This document shows positions 18,599 to 27,752 of a stretch of DNA of 64,000 nt, piece by piece; position 1 is the stretch's first letter; every line of letters starts with the position of its first letter. The position numbers and the translations under genes were made by a program. The notes beneath the pieces were generated by a model. The model saw nothing but the letters and a program-made list of their open reading frames with translations, had not been told where the DNA came from and searched no databases. The stretch comes from Bifidobacterium commune. Lineage in GTDB: Bacteria > Actinomycetota > Actinomycetes > Actinomycetales > Bifidobacteriaceae. Location of the stretch: positions 648,867-712,866 of the forward strand of contig NZ_FMBL01000001.1 of NCBI RefSeq assembly GCF_900094885.1, in the 5' to 3' direction.

Positions 18599-19969
18599 TC
18601 ACATGCGTAGGATGTCGTCACGAGAATAGTACACGGCTCCGGCCCTCGGATATTCTTCCGTCAGTTCGGGAATAGTTACGAAACGATAACCTTGCTTGCG
18701 TAATTTTGCAATAATTTCAGGAACCGCTTCGACGGTATGCGGGTGAATATCGTGCATGAGGACAATGGAACCCGGCTCGATTTGTGTCATGATCTTTCGG
18801 GTTAATGAGGCCGACGTGGCACCTTGCGACCAATCATAAGAATCCACTCCGTACATCGCGATTGCCGCGCCCTCCTTTCGCCCTATGTAGGTGCGACTGG
18901 CTTCATCGACAGCACCGTGAGGAGGTCGAACGAAATTCACGGGAACATTGATTGCCGAAGCAATGAGTGCAGCGGTATCATCAAGCTGTTGCCCCTCATG
19001 ATGGTTCTGGATGATAGCCGGTAAATCCTCATGACTCCATGTGTGGCTGCCAATCGGGAATCCCGCCTGCGCCAACCGTCGCGTAAGCGATCCCCCATCG
19101 GCCTGCACCTTTTGTCCCATCTCGAAAAAGGTCACGGAAATCTCCTCGGTTTGCAGATACGAAACCAGTTGCGGAGTCAATTCGAAATCGGGACCGTCAT
19201 CGAACGTGAGCGCCACACAACGTTGAGTTGCACAATCGATGCCTTTTGCTTTATTGCCAGCTTTCACAACTTTGTCAGCGGCACGATAAAGCATTTCCTG
19301 GTCGTCATTGCACCGCGAATACGGCGCCGAGTTCGCCACATCTGCATTGGCTTTTTGTATGGCATGCTCCAACGTTTGCAACGTTTTCGAATCGACAGTG
19401 TGCTTTTGCAATCTTGCAAAAGCAGCCACGCCATCGGTCACTGCCTCCAGCTCTTTCCTGGCAGACTGCCCCACCCCAGAATCCAAAGCGTAGAGAACAA
19501 GCAGTGGCTTGAAAGCTGCATTCAAGTCGCCGATCAGTTTTTCCAACTCGCCGGTCCACTGTCGTTCAAGCCTCGTTTCATCGTTGAGTTTCGGTGTCAA
19601 CTCTTTGGTCGAACAAGACATCATCGGATTGGCGCTTTCTTGCGACGCAATCTCCTTACGTCGTCTTTGAGCCGATTCCAACGTAGCCTGTGCGGTGTTG
19701 ACCTGATCGGCAGAAAGCGTTTCGAGGGTACCATCTTGACGGTTTTGGGCACTCTTGACCAACACAGCATCCTGCGCAATAAGTGTATCTACATGCGCAG
19801 CAGCAAGCTTGTACGAATTACCCCACTGCACACACCGGCTCATACCTTTGCGATAGTAAGAATACATAGTATTGGATGAAACAACTCCGGCAACAGCCAA
19901 CACCAATACCACCACCATGGCAACACAAATTCCGCGCCTTCTATTCTTTGAGTTTCGTTTCAGTTCCAT
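18599..19969 (-). CDS. Membrane-anchored polysaccharide deacetylase (NodB domain)
   Basis: Probably deacetylates cell-wall glycan or peptidoglycan outside the cell. It has 456 residues. A basic N terminus is followed by one hydrophobic helix (about 13-32), then ~190 residues of Ala/Gln/Lys-rich helical sequence of unknown function. The NodB domain (about 245-450) has TFDDGPD (catalytic base and metal Asp), SHTWSHED (metal His pair), RPPHGA and LMHDIHPHT, so the active site is complete. Weak ribosome-binding site. Monocistronic. Confidence 0.88.
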   Translation of the reverse strand: MELKRNSKNRRRGICVAMVVVLVLAVAGVVSSNTMYSYYRKGMSRCVQWGNSYKLAAAHVDTLIAQDAVLVKSAQNRQDGTLETLSADQVNTAQATLESAQRRRKEIASQESANPMMSCSTKELTPKLNDETRLERQWTGELEKLIGDLNAAFKPLLVLYALDSGVGQSARKELEAVTDGVAAFARLQKHTVDSKTLQTLEHAIQKANADVANSAPYSRCNDDQEMLYRAADKVVKAGNKAKGIDCATQRCVALTFDDGPDFELTPQLVSYLQTEEISVTFFEMGQKVQADGGSLTRRLAQAGFPIGSHTWSHEDLPAIIQNHHEGQQLDDTAALIASAINVPVNFVRPPHGAVDEASRTYIGRKEGAAIAMYGVDSYDWSQGATSASLTRKIMTQIEPGSIVLMHDIHPHTVEAVPEIIAKLRKQGYRFVTIPELTEEYPRAGAVYYSRDDILRM

Positions 19970-20170
19970 TGTGCCCCAATTCCGGTCAATTCACGGATAA
20001 AACCTCATTCTACGCCCTTGCTACGGTTTTATCTCGACATAAACAACAGGAAATCATGCGCCCACAACCATCCTTTCGCGTTGACAGCACGAGGATTCTT
20101 TTTTTCGACACACCGACCTACCAATTACCGCGCAATGGTGTATAGTACTATCTGTTGCTTGAACGCACCT

Positions 20171-20257
20171 GCCCAGGTGGCGGAATGGTAGACGCGCTAG
20201 CTTGAGGTGCTAGTTCCTAACTTTTCAGGAGTACGGGTTCAACTCCCGTCCTGGGCA
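20171..20257 (+). tRNA. tRNA-Leu (anticodon GAG)
   Basis: 87-nt class II tRNA. Acceptor arms GCCCAGG (20171-20177) and CCTGGGC (20250-20256) pair, with discriminator A. The anticodon arm CTAGC-TTGAGGT-GCTAG displays GAG. A long variable arm follows, and the T arm reads CGGGTTCAACTCCCG. CCA is not encoded. The CAU/UUC-type elements needed for other identities are absent, so Leu is clear. Confidence 0.97.
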
Positions 20258-20271
20258 CGATAATTAAGATT

Positions 20272-20301
20272 GAAGACCCCTTGCCAGTCAAGGGGTCTTC
20301 G
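20272..20301 (+). terminator. Terminator of tRNA-Leu
   Basis: Twelve-base-pair stem GAAGACCCCTTG (20272-20283) with CAAGGGGTCTTC (20289-20300) around a 5-base loop, 15 bp after the tRNA. The following T-run is weak. Confidence 0.75.
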
Positions 20302-20398
20302 TGTATCCAGACAAGACTCAGTAGAGCTCGAGTCTCCAGTCAAAAGGTGTCCACCGGCTAAGAAAATCAGCTGCGCAAAACGGAAAGGACAGACAGTC

Positions 20399-21373
20399 AT
20401 GCAAATCATTAACATTACGACCATCGACGACGAGCGAGTGGCCGCTTATACCCACCTTACCGAAGTGCAGCTGCGCAACCGGCTGGAGCCCGAGCAAGGG
20501 ATCTTCATCGCGGAATCCCCCAAGGTCATCGAACGCGCACTGGCCGCTGGACGAGAACCAGTTTCATTGCTCGTCGAAGAAGCTTGGCTTGACGACATGA
20601 AGGAGATGTTCAAGCAAATCAATGCACGCTGGGGCGATCAAATCCCGGTTTATGTCGCTTCATCCGAACAACTAAAGAAACTGACTGGTTATCGGCTTCA
20701 CCGTGGAGCTCTGGCAGCGATGCACCGCTGGAAGCTGCCGACAGTCGCACAAGTTTGTAAGAATGCCAGACGTGTTGCGGTCATGGAAAACATCGTCGAT
20801 CACACCAACGTCGGAGCTCTGATGCGTTCAGCCGCCGCACTGGAGGTCGATGCCGTTCTCGTTACACCGTCTTGTGGCGATCCGCTGTATCGCCGTGCCG
20901 CACGCGTCTCAATGGGCACGGTTTTTCAAGTGCTATGGACTAGAATCGATTCTCAAACACTAAACGTAACCGAACACGCCGGCGACAACGACGGCAATGG
21001 TACTAATGCCGCTTTGAACCATGCAGGCGATTCGGGCAACCGCCGCACCAAAGAGCAAGACAACAAATTGTGGCCAATCCAAGGACTGCGGGAATTGAAC
21101 GATCTCGGCTTCACAACCGCATCAATGGCATTGACCGACGATTCCATTAGTCTTGATGAACTAACCAGGCGACTCAACAATGCTTCAAGCGAGTCCGATC
21201 ACATTGAAAAAATCGCACTCATATTCGGTACGGAAGGCGACGGATTGACCCACCGAACCATTGCGAACACGGATCTCACCGTCAAGATTCCGATGAGCAA
21301 CGGGGTCGACAGTCTCAACGTCGCCGCTTCCAGCGCTGTCGCCTTCTATGCGACAAGATATGAACACCGCTAA
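20399..21373 (+). CDS. TrmH/SpoU-family RNA 2'-O-methyltransferase
   Basis: SPOUT methyltransferase of 324 residues, probably acting on 23S rRNA or tRNA ribose. The N-terminal substrate-binding part contains EQGIFIAESPKVIERAL. The three SpoU motifs are present: NVGALMRSAAALEVD, IALIFGTEGDGLT and IPMSNGVDSLNVAASSAVAFY. Between motifs 1 and 2 there is a long low-complexity insertion rich in Asn/Gly/Asp (about 200-225). The ATG at 20399 follows GGAAAGGA; the frame to 20270 runs through the tRNA terminator and is rejected. Confidence 0.9.
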   Translation: MQIINITTIDDERVAAYTHLTEVQLRNRLEPEQGIFIAESPKVIERALAAGREPVSLLVEEAWLDDMKEMFKQINARWGDQIPVYVASSEQLKKLTGYRLHRGALAAMHRWKLPTVAQVCKNARRVAVMENIVDHTNVGALMRSAAALEVDAVLVTPSCGDPLYRRAARVSMGTVFQVLWTRIDSQTLNVTEHAGDNDGNGTNAALNHAGDSGNRRTKEQDNKLWPIQGLRELNDLGFTTASMALTDDSISLDELTRRLNNASSESDHIEKIALIFGTEGDGLTHRTIANTDLTVKIPMSNGVDSLNVAASSAVAFYATRYEHR

Positions 21374-21536
21374 GTAGCCACCTGCCATCCAACTTTTTCA
21401 CGTCGGCTCAATCCGGTAAAATGATGATATCATTGTGATCATCTTGTTACCGAATACATTGTGCAAGCGAGAGTTCGCAACGACCTGTATTGTGACTTGA
21501 TCAGCCAGCCGAATTCGGCTTCAAAGGGAGCATGAA

Positions 21537-22778
21537 ATGGCAAAAAGCCCGAAGGTACTCGCGATCGTATTGGCGGGCGGCGAAGGCACACGCCTTATGC
21601 CGTTGACGCGCGACAGGGCAAAGCCGGCCGTGCCTTTTGGCGGAGTCTATCGCCTTGTCGATTTTCCGTTGAGCAACCTCGTCAATTCCGGTTATTCGCA
21701 GATAGTGGTACTCACACAATACAAATCACATTCCCTGGATCGTCACATATCCAAGGTCTGGCGTTTCTCTCCCCTGCTTGATGCCTACGTCTCTCCTGTT
21801 CCAGCGCAGCAGCGACTTGGCAAGCATTGGTATCTCGGCTCTGCAGATGCCGTCTATCAGACCATTAACATCATTGAAGACACCGAACCGGATTACGTCG
21901 TCATTGTCGGCGCAGATCATGTGTATCGTATGGATTTCAACCAGATGCTCCAACAGCATATCAAATCAGGTGCGAGCTTCACTGTTGCCGGCATCCGTCA
22001 GCCAGTGGAATCTTCGAATCAGTTTGGCGTCATCGATGTCGACCCCAACCATCCCCACATGATTCGTGGATTCAAGGAAAAGCCACAAGCGACCCAAGGA
22101 ATACCGGGATCACCCAACGAAATCTTGGCTTCCATGGGCAATTACATTGCCAATACTGATGCCTTGTTCAACGCTCTTGCCGAGGATGAGAAAGCCGAAA
22201 ACACCAAGCACGACATGGGCGGAGACATCGCTCCCTACTTCTCGCAACGTCATGAGGCGGGAGTCTATGATTTTGGCGAGAACGAAATACCTGGCGTAAC
22301 TGAATACGATCACGCATATTGGCGCGATGTAGGTACCATCAGGCAATTTTACGACGCTCACATGGATCTCATTGAATACCGGCCGCCGTTTAATCTTTAT
22401 AACCAGGATTGGCCAATTTACACGCTTTCCGGCAATTTGCCGCCTGCCAAGTTCGTTCATTCGGAAAATGACCGAATCGGCAGGGCTACAGATTCCATCA
22501 TCTCCCCTGGTGTCATCGTCTCGGGCGGTGACGTGCAGCATTCGGTGCTCTCAACCAACGTCCGCATCAATTCATGGTCACATGTTGTTGATTCCATTCT
22601 CTTTGACGGTGTTATCGTTGGCCGTCGCGCACGGGTATGCAAGGCCATCCTCGACAAGAACGTCATTTTGGAAGAGAATGCGACAGTCGGCATCGACCAT
22701 GAACACGACCTCGAGAGAGGATTCACCATCAAAGATGGCATTACCGTCGTCCCCAAGCGCACGGTTGTCAGGGACTGA
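21537..22778 (+). CDS. glgC: Glucose-1-phosphate adenylyltransferase
   Basis: Makes ADP-glucose from ATP and glucose-1-phosphate for glycogen synthesis. It has 413 residues. The nucleotide-binding start reads [36 protein letters not shown] follows, [12 protein letters not shown] carries the metal Asp, and GFKEKP contacts the sugar phosphate. A left-handed beta-helix forms the C terminus. AAAGGGAG precedes the ATG. No other glg gene is in the window. Confidence 0.96.
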   Translation: MAKSPKVLAIVLAGGEGTRLMPLTRDRAKPAVPFGGVYRLVDFPLSNLVNSGYSQIVVLTQYKSHSLDRHISKVWRFSPLLDAYVSPVPAQQRLGKHWYLGSADAVYQTINIIEDTEPDYVVIVGADHVYRMDFNQMLQQHIKSGASFTVAGIRQPVESSNQFGVIDVDPNHPHMIRGFKEKPQATQGIPGSPNEILASMGNYIANTDALFNALAEDEKAENTKHDMGGDIAPYFSQRHEAGVYDFGENEIPGVTEYDHAYWRDVGTIRQFYDAHMDLIEYRPPFNLYNQDWPIYTLSGNLPPAKFVHSENDRIGRATDSIISPGVIVSGGDVQHSVLSTNVRINSWSHVVDSILFDGVIVGRRARVCKAILDKNVILEENATVGIDHEHDLERGFTIKDGITVVPKRTVVRD

Positions 22779-22900
22779 ATCTCGGCACCGCCAATCTCGC
22801 GACTGCAAACACCCTCTCGGCCGCACTGTCTTCACATGATTGAAACATCAGATGGGTGGTGCAACGAAGCGCCGTATCATGCAAACAGGCACTTGACGAT

Positions 22901-22948
22901 ATTGTTGAACCCGGTTATTGCATAAGTACAGTAACTGGGTTCAACAAT
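22901..22948. repeat. Inverted repeat between convergent glgC and suf operons
   Basis: ATTGTTGAACCCGGTTATTG (22901-22920) pairs with GTAACTGGGTTCAACAAT (22931-22948), about 17 bp with a few mismatches. No T-run flanks it. Probably a transcript-end hairpin for glgC. Confidence 0.6.
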
Positions 22949-22986
22949 AAAACAAAACAACCGCATGAGAAAACCCTCACAAGCGG
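22949..22986 (-). terminator. Terminator of the suf operon
   Basis: On the minus strand, CCGCTTGTGAG and CTCATGCGG form a stem around GGTTTT, followed by the T-rich TTGTTTTGTTTT. It lies 43 bp after the sufT stop. Confidence 0.65.
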
Positions 22987-23028
22987 CATGACAACTGCGG
23001 CACGCTGACTTCAACCGCAAAGTATGTA

Positions 23029-23610
23029 TCAGTACTTCGGCATGTTGTCGAAGTTGAAGCCAATGGCTTCAAGCTGTTCACGTCCCTCTGGACGAATCAT
23101 ATCGGTTGTCCAATGCGGTTGCCAGGTCCAATCAATGCGGAACTCCTCGACAAGACCCGCCAATGTGGATGCGCACTCATCCTCAAGCAAATCTGTCAAT
23201 GGACATGCCGGTGTGGTCAGTGTCATCGTAATGATGGCACGTCCCTTCTCATCAATCTCAATACCGTACACAAGACCAAGATCGATGACATCAATGCCAA
23301 GCTCGGGATCAATGACCTGATGCAATGCCTCGCGCACATCCGCTGCCGTCGCCTTGCCGATATCACTGAACGAAGTCAGTGGTATACCGGTCTGCTCATC
23401 CTTCACCGTGTTGCCGACAAACTTACCTTCTTCAGGCTCATTCGGTTGGTCCGAATCGTTAGATCCTGTGCTGCTTTTATCGCTAAATGCTCCCACCGCC
23501 CTTGGATTCGCGACAGCCGCCTGACCCATTTCATCGCTGCCAAGTGACTTAACCGCCGAGTCCAACACCGACGACTGCGGAGCAGGAACGAGATTGTCGT
23601 TATCCGTCAT
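23029..23610 (-). CDS. sufT: SufT / MIP18-like (DUF59) Fe-S assembly factor
   Basis: Fe-S cluster maturation factor of 193 residues. The N-terminal ~85 residues are polar and probably disordered. The DUF59 domain has VIDPELGIDVIDLGLVYGI and the conserved cysteine in TTPACPLTDLLEDE. The ATG at 23610 follows AAGGAAG; an in-frame ATG at 23658 has no such site. Last gene of the suf operon, a usual place for this factor in Gram-positives. Confidence 0.9.
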   Translation of the reverse strand: MTDNDNLVPAPQSSVLDSAVKSLGSDEMGQAAVANPRAVGAFSDKSSTGSNDSDQPNEPEEGKFVGNTVKDEQTGIPLTSFSDIGKATAADVREALHQVIDPELGIDVIDLGLVYGIEIDEKGRAIITMTLTTPACPLTDLLEDECASTLAGLVEEFRIDWTWQPHWTTDMIRPEGREQLEAIGFNFDNMPKY

Positions 23611-23664
23611 ATTACTTCCTTTATTATTTGCATCGTTGGAATAAAGTTCCATTGTCATCGGGAC

Positions 23665-24210
23665 TCAACTTGCAGCCAACGCTTTGGCAAGAGAATCCTT
23701 GAGCCCGGCCCAACCCAACAACGCACATTTGATACGCATCGGGTACTTGGAAACACCTTGAAACACGACCGCATCCCCCAACGCTTCCTTCTCGTCGGCA
23801 TCGTCAAGTCCTGCACCACGCGATTGCATGAGCTGCTGGAACGCGGACTCCAACTGCATGGCCTCTTCAACGGTTTTGCCATCAACCAAATCAACCATCA
23901 TCGACAAGCTTGCTGTCGAAATGGAGCAGCCGCTGCCATCCCAGACAAGACGTTCGATTCTGCGCGGTTCAGAATCAGAAACCTCAACATGAACCGTCAC
24001 CTGGTCTCCGCAAGTCGGATTGAACTGATGAGACTCACCCGGCGTGCAATATTCATGGTTGGCCTGAACACCCGTTTCCGCTGTTGCGCTACTTTCGCTC
24101 GTAACGTCGAGAGCGAACTGTTCCTTGCCATGCGGATTCTTTGAAGCATCAAGAATGACTTCCTGATACATCTGTTCAAAATCATCGCTGCTCATACCAA
24201 AATCACTCAT
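23665..24210 (-). CDS. sufU: SufU zinc-dependent sulfurtransferase
   Basis: Accepts sulfur from the SufS persulfide and passes it on. It has 181 residues. The three family cysteines lie in NPTCGDQVTV, WDGSGCSIS and RIKCALLGW; with an Asp they bind zinc. The ATG at 24210 is two bases after the sufS stop, and a TTG at 24216 is the alternative. No NifU C-terminal domain is present. Confidence 0.9.
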   Translation of the reverse strand: MSDFGMSSDDFEQMYQEVILDASKNPHGKEQFALDVTSESSATAETGVQANHEYCTPGESHQFNPTCGDQVTVHVEVSDSEPRRIERLVWDGSGCSISTASLSMMVDLVDGKTVEEAMQLESAFQQLMQSRGAGLDDADEKEALGDAVVFQGVSKYPMRIKCALLGWAGLKDSLAKALAAS

Positions 24211-24212
24211 AT

Positions 24213-25484
24213 TCAAACCCCAAAGAACAAACGAACTTCATCGGCCGTTTCAACCAGTTGCCGAGCTTCCTCGGCGGTATTGTACACGCCGGTTGAGGCT
24301 CGATTGGAGGCAAACAAGCCGAAATGACGATGAACCGGTTGAGCACAATGATGCCCAACACGCACAGCAATTCCCTTTGAATCGAAGAACTGGCCGACAT
24401 CGTGTGGATGCACGCCCTGTACATCGAACGAAACCGTACCAATGCGGTTCCGTTCATCCACTGGCCCCAATACACGGAAGCCAGCAATATCGTTTAGTTT
24501 CAAAAGCTCTGCAGTTATGGAGCGCTCATGAGCCTCGATATTCGCCATGCCGATCTCGCGCATCCAGTCAGCTGCCGCACCAGCCGCAACAACCTGCGCA
24601 ACCGGCTGTGTCCCCGCTTCAAAGCGCTCCGGCGGCTGCATATACTGAGCCGGTTTATCCATCCATGCAAGCTCGACCATCGACCCTCCGAAATTGGCCG
24701 GGGGCAACGCCTCCAGTAGGTCCCGCTTGCCGTACAGGAAGCCGACTCCGGTCGGGCCGTACATCTTATGAGCACTCCACACCGCAAAATCGACATCCAT
24801 CTGATGAAGGTCAATGTCCAGATGCGGCACAGACTGGCATGCATCCAAGATGAAGAGGGCCCCAACCTCATGCGCCCGCCTAATGATGAGTTCAACATCC
24901 GTGATGGCGCCAGTTACGTTGCTTACATGGGTGATGGCGACGACCTTCGTCCGTTCGGTAATGATCTCATCGGCCATATCCGAACGAATCCTACCGTCAT
25001 CGGTCAAATCGAACCATTTCAACGTGGCACCAGTACGCAAAGCAAGCTCTTGAAACGGCAGCAACACAGAATGATGCTCAGCTTTGGAAACGACAATCTC
25101 ATCACCCGGCTTGAGCGCGAACCCTGCAGCCTCATGTCCGCCTCTACCTTGCGAGGCATTGCCGAATGAAGTTGCCAGAAGGTTCAACCCGGCAGTGGCT
25201 CCCGACGTGACAACGATTTCCTCTTGTCCTTCCCCATACGCAGCACCGACTAGTTTGGCGACCTTTGTCCGGGCTTCTTCGAATGCAACGGTGCTGCGTG
25301 AAGCGAGTTCATGAGCCCCCCGATGCACACCGGCATTGATGGTCTCGTAAAAATTACTTTCAGCATCAATCACACACCGAGGCTTCTGTGCTGTGGCAGC
25401 CGAATCGAAGTAAACAAGCGGATGCCTATGAATCTTTTGCCCCAGAATGGGGAACTGATCCCTGATGTCATTAAAAGCCACCAT
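24213..25484 (-). CDS. sufS: Cysteine desulfurase SufS
   Basis: PLP enzyme converting cysteine to alanine and enzyme-bound persulfide. It has 423 residues. VYFDSAATAQKP and NRGVHRGAHEL-like segments open the fold (here INAGVHRGAHELA), the PLP lysine is in VWSAHKMYGPTG, and the catalytic cysteine is in VRVGHHCAQPVHRHFG. The ATG at 25484 (or 25487) follows AAGAGGT; the frame upstream to 25727 is not family-like. A 264-bp gap separates it from sufC. Confidence 0.95.
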   Translation of the reverse strand: MVAFNDIRDQFPILGQKIHRHPLVYFDSAATAQKPRCVIDAESNFYETINAGVHRGAHELASRSTVAFEEARTKVAKLVGAAYGEGQEEIVVTSGATAGLNLLATSFGNASQGRGGHEAAGFALKPGDEIVVSKAEHHSVLLPFQELALRTGATLKWFDLTDDGRIRSDMADEIITERTKVVAITHVSNVTGAITDVELIIRRAHEVGALFILDACQSVPHLDIDLHQMDVDFAVWSAHKMYGPTGVGFLYGKRDLLEALPPANFGGSMVELAWMDKPAQYMQPPERFEAGTQPVAQVVAAGAAADWMREIGMANIEAHERSITAELLKLNDIAGFRVLGPVDERNRIGTVSFDVQGVHPHDVGQFFDSKGIAVRVGHHCAQPVHRHFGLFASNRASTGVYNTAEEARQLVETADEVRLFFGV

Positions 25485-25699
25485 CATCGACCTCTTATCG
25501 TGATTAGAATTATAACTTCCGGCTCTCAAGGCGGGAACACCGCACACCTTCGACACGTTAGCAGTCGAAAAGCAGGCATTACGCCCGACAAGCCGAGCAT
25601 AGCCGGAGTTCCACCGGTTGTCGAGTGAAATACAACAACCGGCGAATCTGCAATTCATTTTTTCGCGCCCCGCATCATGCCTTGGGGCAACCAAAGATC

Positions 25700-25741
25700 G
25701 ACAGGCTTGCGGACACCCAAGACACAAACCGCAAGCTTGAA
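25700..25741 (-). promoter_or_regulatory. Hairpin between sufC and sufS
   Basis: AGGCTTGCGG (25703-25712) and CCGCAAGCTT (25730-25739) are complementary, a 10-bp stem with one G-T pair. On the minus strand it follows sufC and precedes sufS, the only large gap in the operon. Read-through control or an RNA-processing site would fit. No long T-run follows, so it is not a standard terminator. Confidence 0.5.
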
Positions 25742-25748
25742 AACCGGC

Positions 25749-26525
25749 TTATGCCAAAGCGGATTCTTTAGAACCTTCAGGCAGATACTCGTCATAACCG
25801 TTCTCTTCAAGTTCATCAGCAAGCTCAGGACCACCGGTTTTGACAAACTGACCGCCAGCGAAGACGTGAACAATATCTGGCTTGATGTACTTGAGAATCC
25901 TGGTGTAATGCGTGATGAGCATGATACCGAGACCGGTGTTCTCCTTGGCACGGTTCACACCGTCGGAGACAATGCGTAGCGCATCAACGTCAAGACCGGA
26001 ATCAGTCTCGTCCATAACAGCGAACTTCGGCTTCAATAGCTCAAGCTGCAGGACTTCAGCACGCTTCTTCTCACCGCCGGAAAAACCCTCGTTGACTGAG
26101 CGTGAAGCAAACTTCTTGTCCATGCGCAAGTTTGTCATAGCATCTTGCAGTTCCTTGGTCCACGTACGAATTGCCGGAGCCTTACCGTCGATTTCAGTTT
26201 TCGCAGTGCGTAGGAAGTTCGTCATGGACACGCCCGGCACTTCGACCGGGTACTGCATAGCCAAAAACAGACCGGCCTTTGCTCGCTCGTCCGCCGTCAT
26301 CTTCAGCAGATCTTCGCCATCAAGCAACGCCTCACCCGAATCAACGAAGTACTTCGGATGACCGGCCAGCGTGTAGGCCAAGGTCGATTTACCCGAGCCG
26401 TTGGGACCCATAATCGCATGGGTTTCACCAGAACGGACGGTCAGGTTCGCACCCTTGAGAATCTGCTTGCGACCTTCCTTCGTCTCCACAGATGCATAGA
26501 GATCTTTGATTTCCAATGTTGACAT
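25749..26525 (-). CDS. sufC: SUF complex ATPase SufC
   Basis: ABC-type ATPase powering the SufBCD scaffold in the cytoplasm. It has 258 residues. Walker A is GPNGSGKST, the signature FSGGEKKRAEVLQL is the typical SufC variant, Walker B is FAVMDETDSGLDVDAL and the switch histidine lies in LITHYTRIL. It abuts sufD by a single base. Confidence 0.96.
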   Translation of the reverse strand: MSTLEIKDLYASVETKEGRKQILKGANLTVRSGETHAIMGPNGSGKSTLAYTLAGHPKYFVDSGEALLDGEDLLKMTADERAKAGLFLAMQYPVEVPGVSMTNFLRTAKTEIDGKAPAIRTWTKELQDAMTNLRMDKKFASRSVNEGFSGGEKKRAEVLQLELLKPKFAVMDETDSGLDVDALRIVSDGVNRAKENTGLGIMLITHYTRILKYIKPDIVHVFAGGQFVKTGGPELADELEENGYDEYLPEGSKESALA

Positions 26526-27749
26526 TTACTTATCCTCCAATACAGCTTGCATTTCCGCGCTTTCACCGCGGGCAAGCCTACGCTCAATAACACTCATAAG
26601 GTGCTCTGCGATGCTTGGCACACCAATTTGTTCAATCAAATCCGCAAAGAAGCCACGAACCACAAGCTTTCTGGCTTCCGATTCCGTGATGCCGCGCGAC
26701 TGTAAGTAGAACAGCTCCTCATCGTCGAAACGACCGACGGAACTGGCATGTCCGGCTCCGACGATGTTGCCGTTCTCAATCTCGAGGTTCGGCTCGGAAT
26801 CAGCCACCGGTCCGGGGGTCAGCACGAGATTGCGATTAAGCTCGTAGGAGTCGGTGTTCGGAGCCTGTGGCTTGATCAGTGCATTGCCCACCCAAGTCGA
26901 GTGTGCATCTTCGCCGTCAAGTGCTCCCTTATAAACCACTCGAGATTTGCAATCAGGATAGTTATGAACAACCATCGTGCGGTGCTCCAAATGTTGTCCC
27001 GCCTCAGCAAAGTAAATGCCTAGCATGTTCAGATCGCTTTGCGGTCCGCCGAAGTCCTGATCCATGCGCATCCGGACCACGTCTCCCCCGAGGGTTACCA
27101 CACCATGACGCAAAAAGGCATTGGCACCAACTCGGATACGGTGATTTGCCACATGCTTGGATCCTTCGTCCCATTCCTGAACAAACGTTATCGAGACATG
27201 CGAATCCTTGCCAGTGTTGATTTCCACGCCTTCAGCAAGACGAGCCAACCCTTCGTGCCGTACGACGATATCGCAGTGCGTACCATCAGTGACATCAAGC
27301 ACCAGATGCAGAGCGTCAAGATCAGTGCCATGCCCCTGAACATCAACCAGTACCGGCTGGTCCAAGTCTCCTGAAACGCAGACAACGACGGCTTTATCAC
27401 CACTGTTCCATTCGACCGCCGAAACACGATCGTTGGGCTTCATCACGGTTCCTGACGGAGCCTCTCGGCGATCGACAACCGACTGGCTGACCCTGCTCCC
27501 ATCGATTGTGCTTCCGTCGATATTGCTCACACTGACTGCGGTTTTGCCACTAGGCGTGAAAACCTCGAAGAACTCGCTAATGCGCTCAACAGGTGTATAT
27601 CGCCAATCTTCTTGCTTACGTGTCGGCACAGCAAAAGCGTCCACGTCGAACGAGCGCGGCGAGTTGTCGGCACTCGACGGCATTGCTGCTGGCAATGTGT
27701 AGGGATCTTTGGGATCCGCGACCGGAATATTGATTTCTTGTTCGGCCAT
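26526..27749 (-). CDS. sufD: SUF scaffold protein SufD
   Basis: Partner of SufB in the cluster scaffold. It has 407 residues. The beta-helix core is recognisable in LGIYFAEAGQHLEHRTMVVHN, KGALDGEDAHSTWVGNALI and GAGHASSVGRFDDEELFYLQSRGI. The ATG at 27749 is four bases before the end of the sufB reading frame, so the two are coupled. Confidence 0.94.
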   Translation of the reverse strand: MAEQEINIPVADPKDPYTLPAAMPSSADNSPRSFDVDAFAVPTRKQEDWRYTPVERISEFFEVFTPSGKTAVSVSNIDGSTIDGSRVSQSVVDRREAPSGTVMKPNDRVSAVEWNSGDKAVVVCVSGDLDQPVLVDVQGHGTDLDALHLVLDVTDGTHCDIVVRHEGLARLAEGVEINTGKDSHVSITFVQEWDEGSKHVANHRIRVGANAFLRHGVVTLGGDVVRMRMDQDFGGPQSDLNMLGIYFAEAGQHLEHRTMVVHNYPDCKSRVVYKGALDGEDAHSTWVGNALIKPQAPNTDSYELNRNLVLTPGPVADSEPNLEIENGNIVGAGHASSVGRFDDEELFYLQSRGITESEARKLVVRGFFADLIEQIGVPSIAEHLMSVIERRLARGESAEMQAVLEDK

Positions 27750-27752
27750 AAA

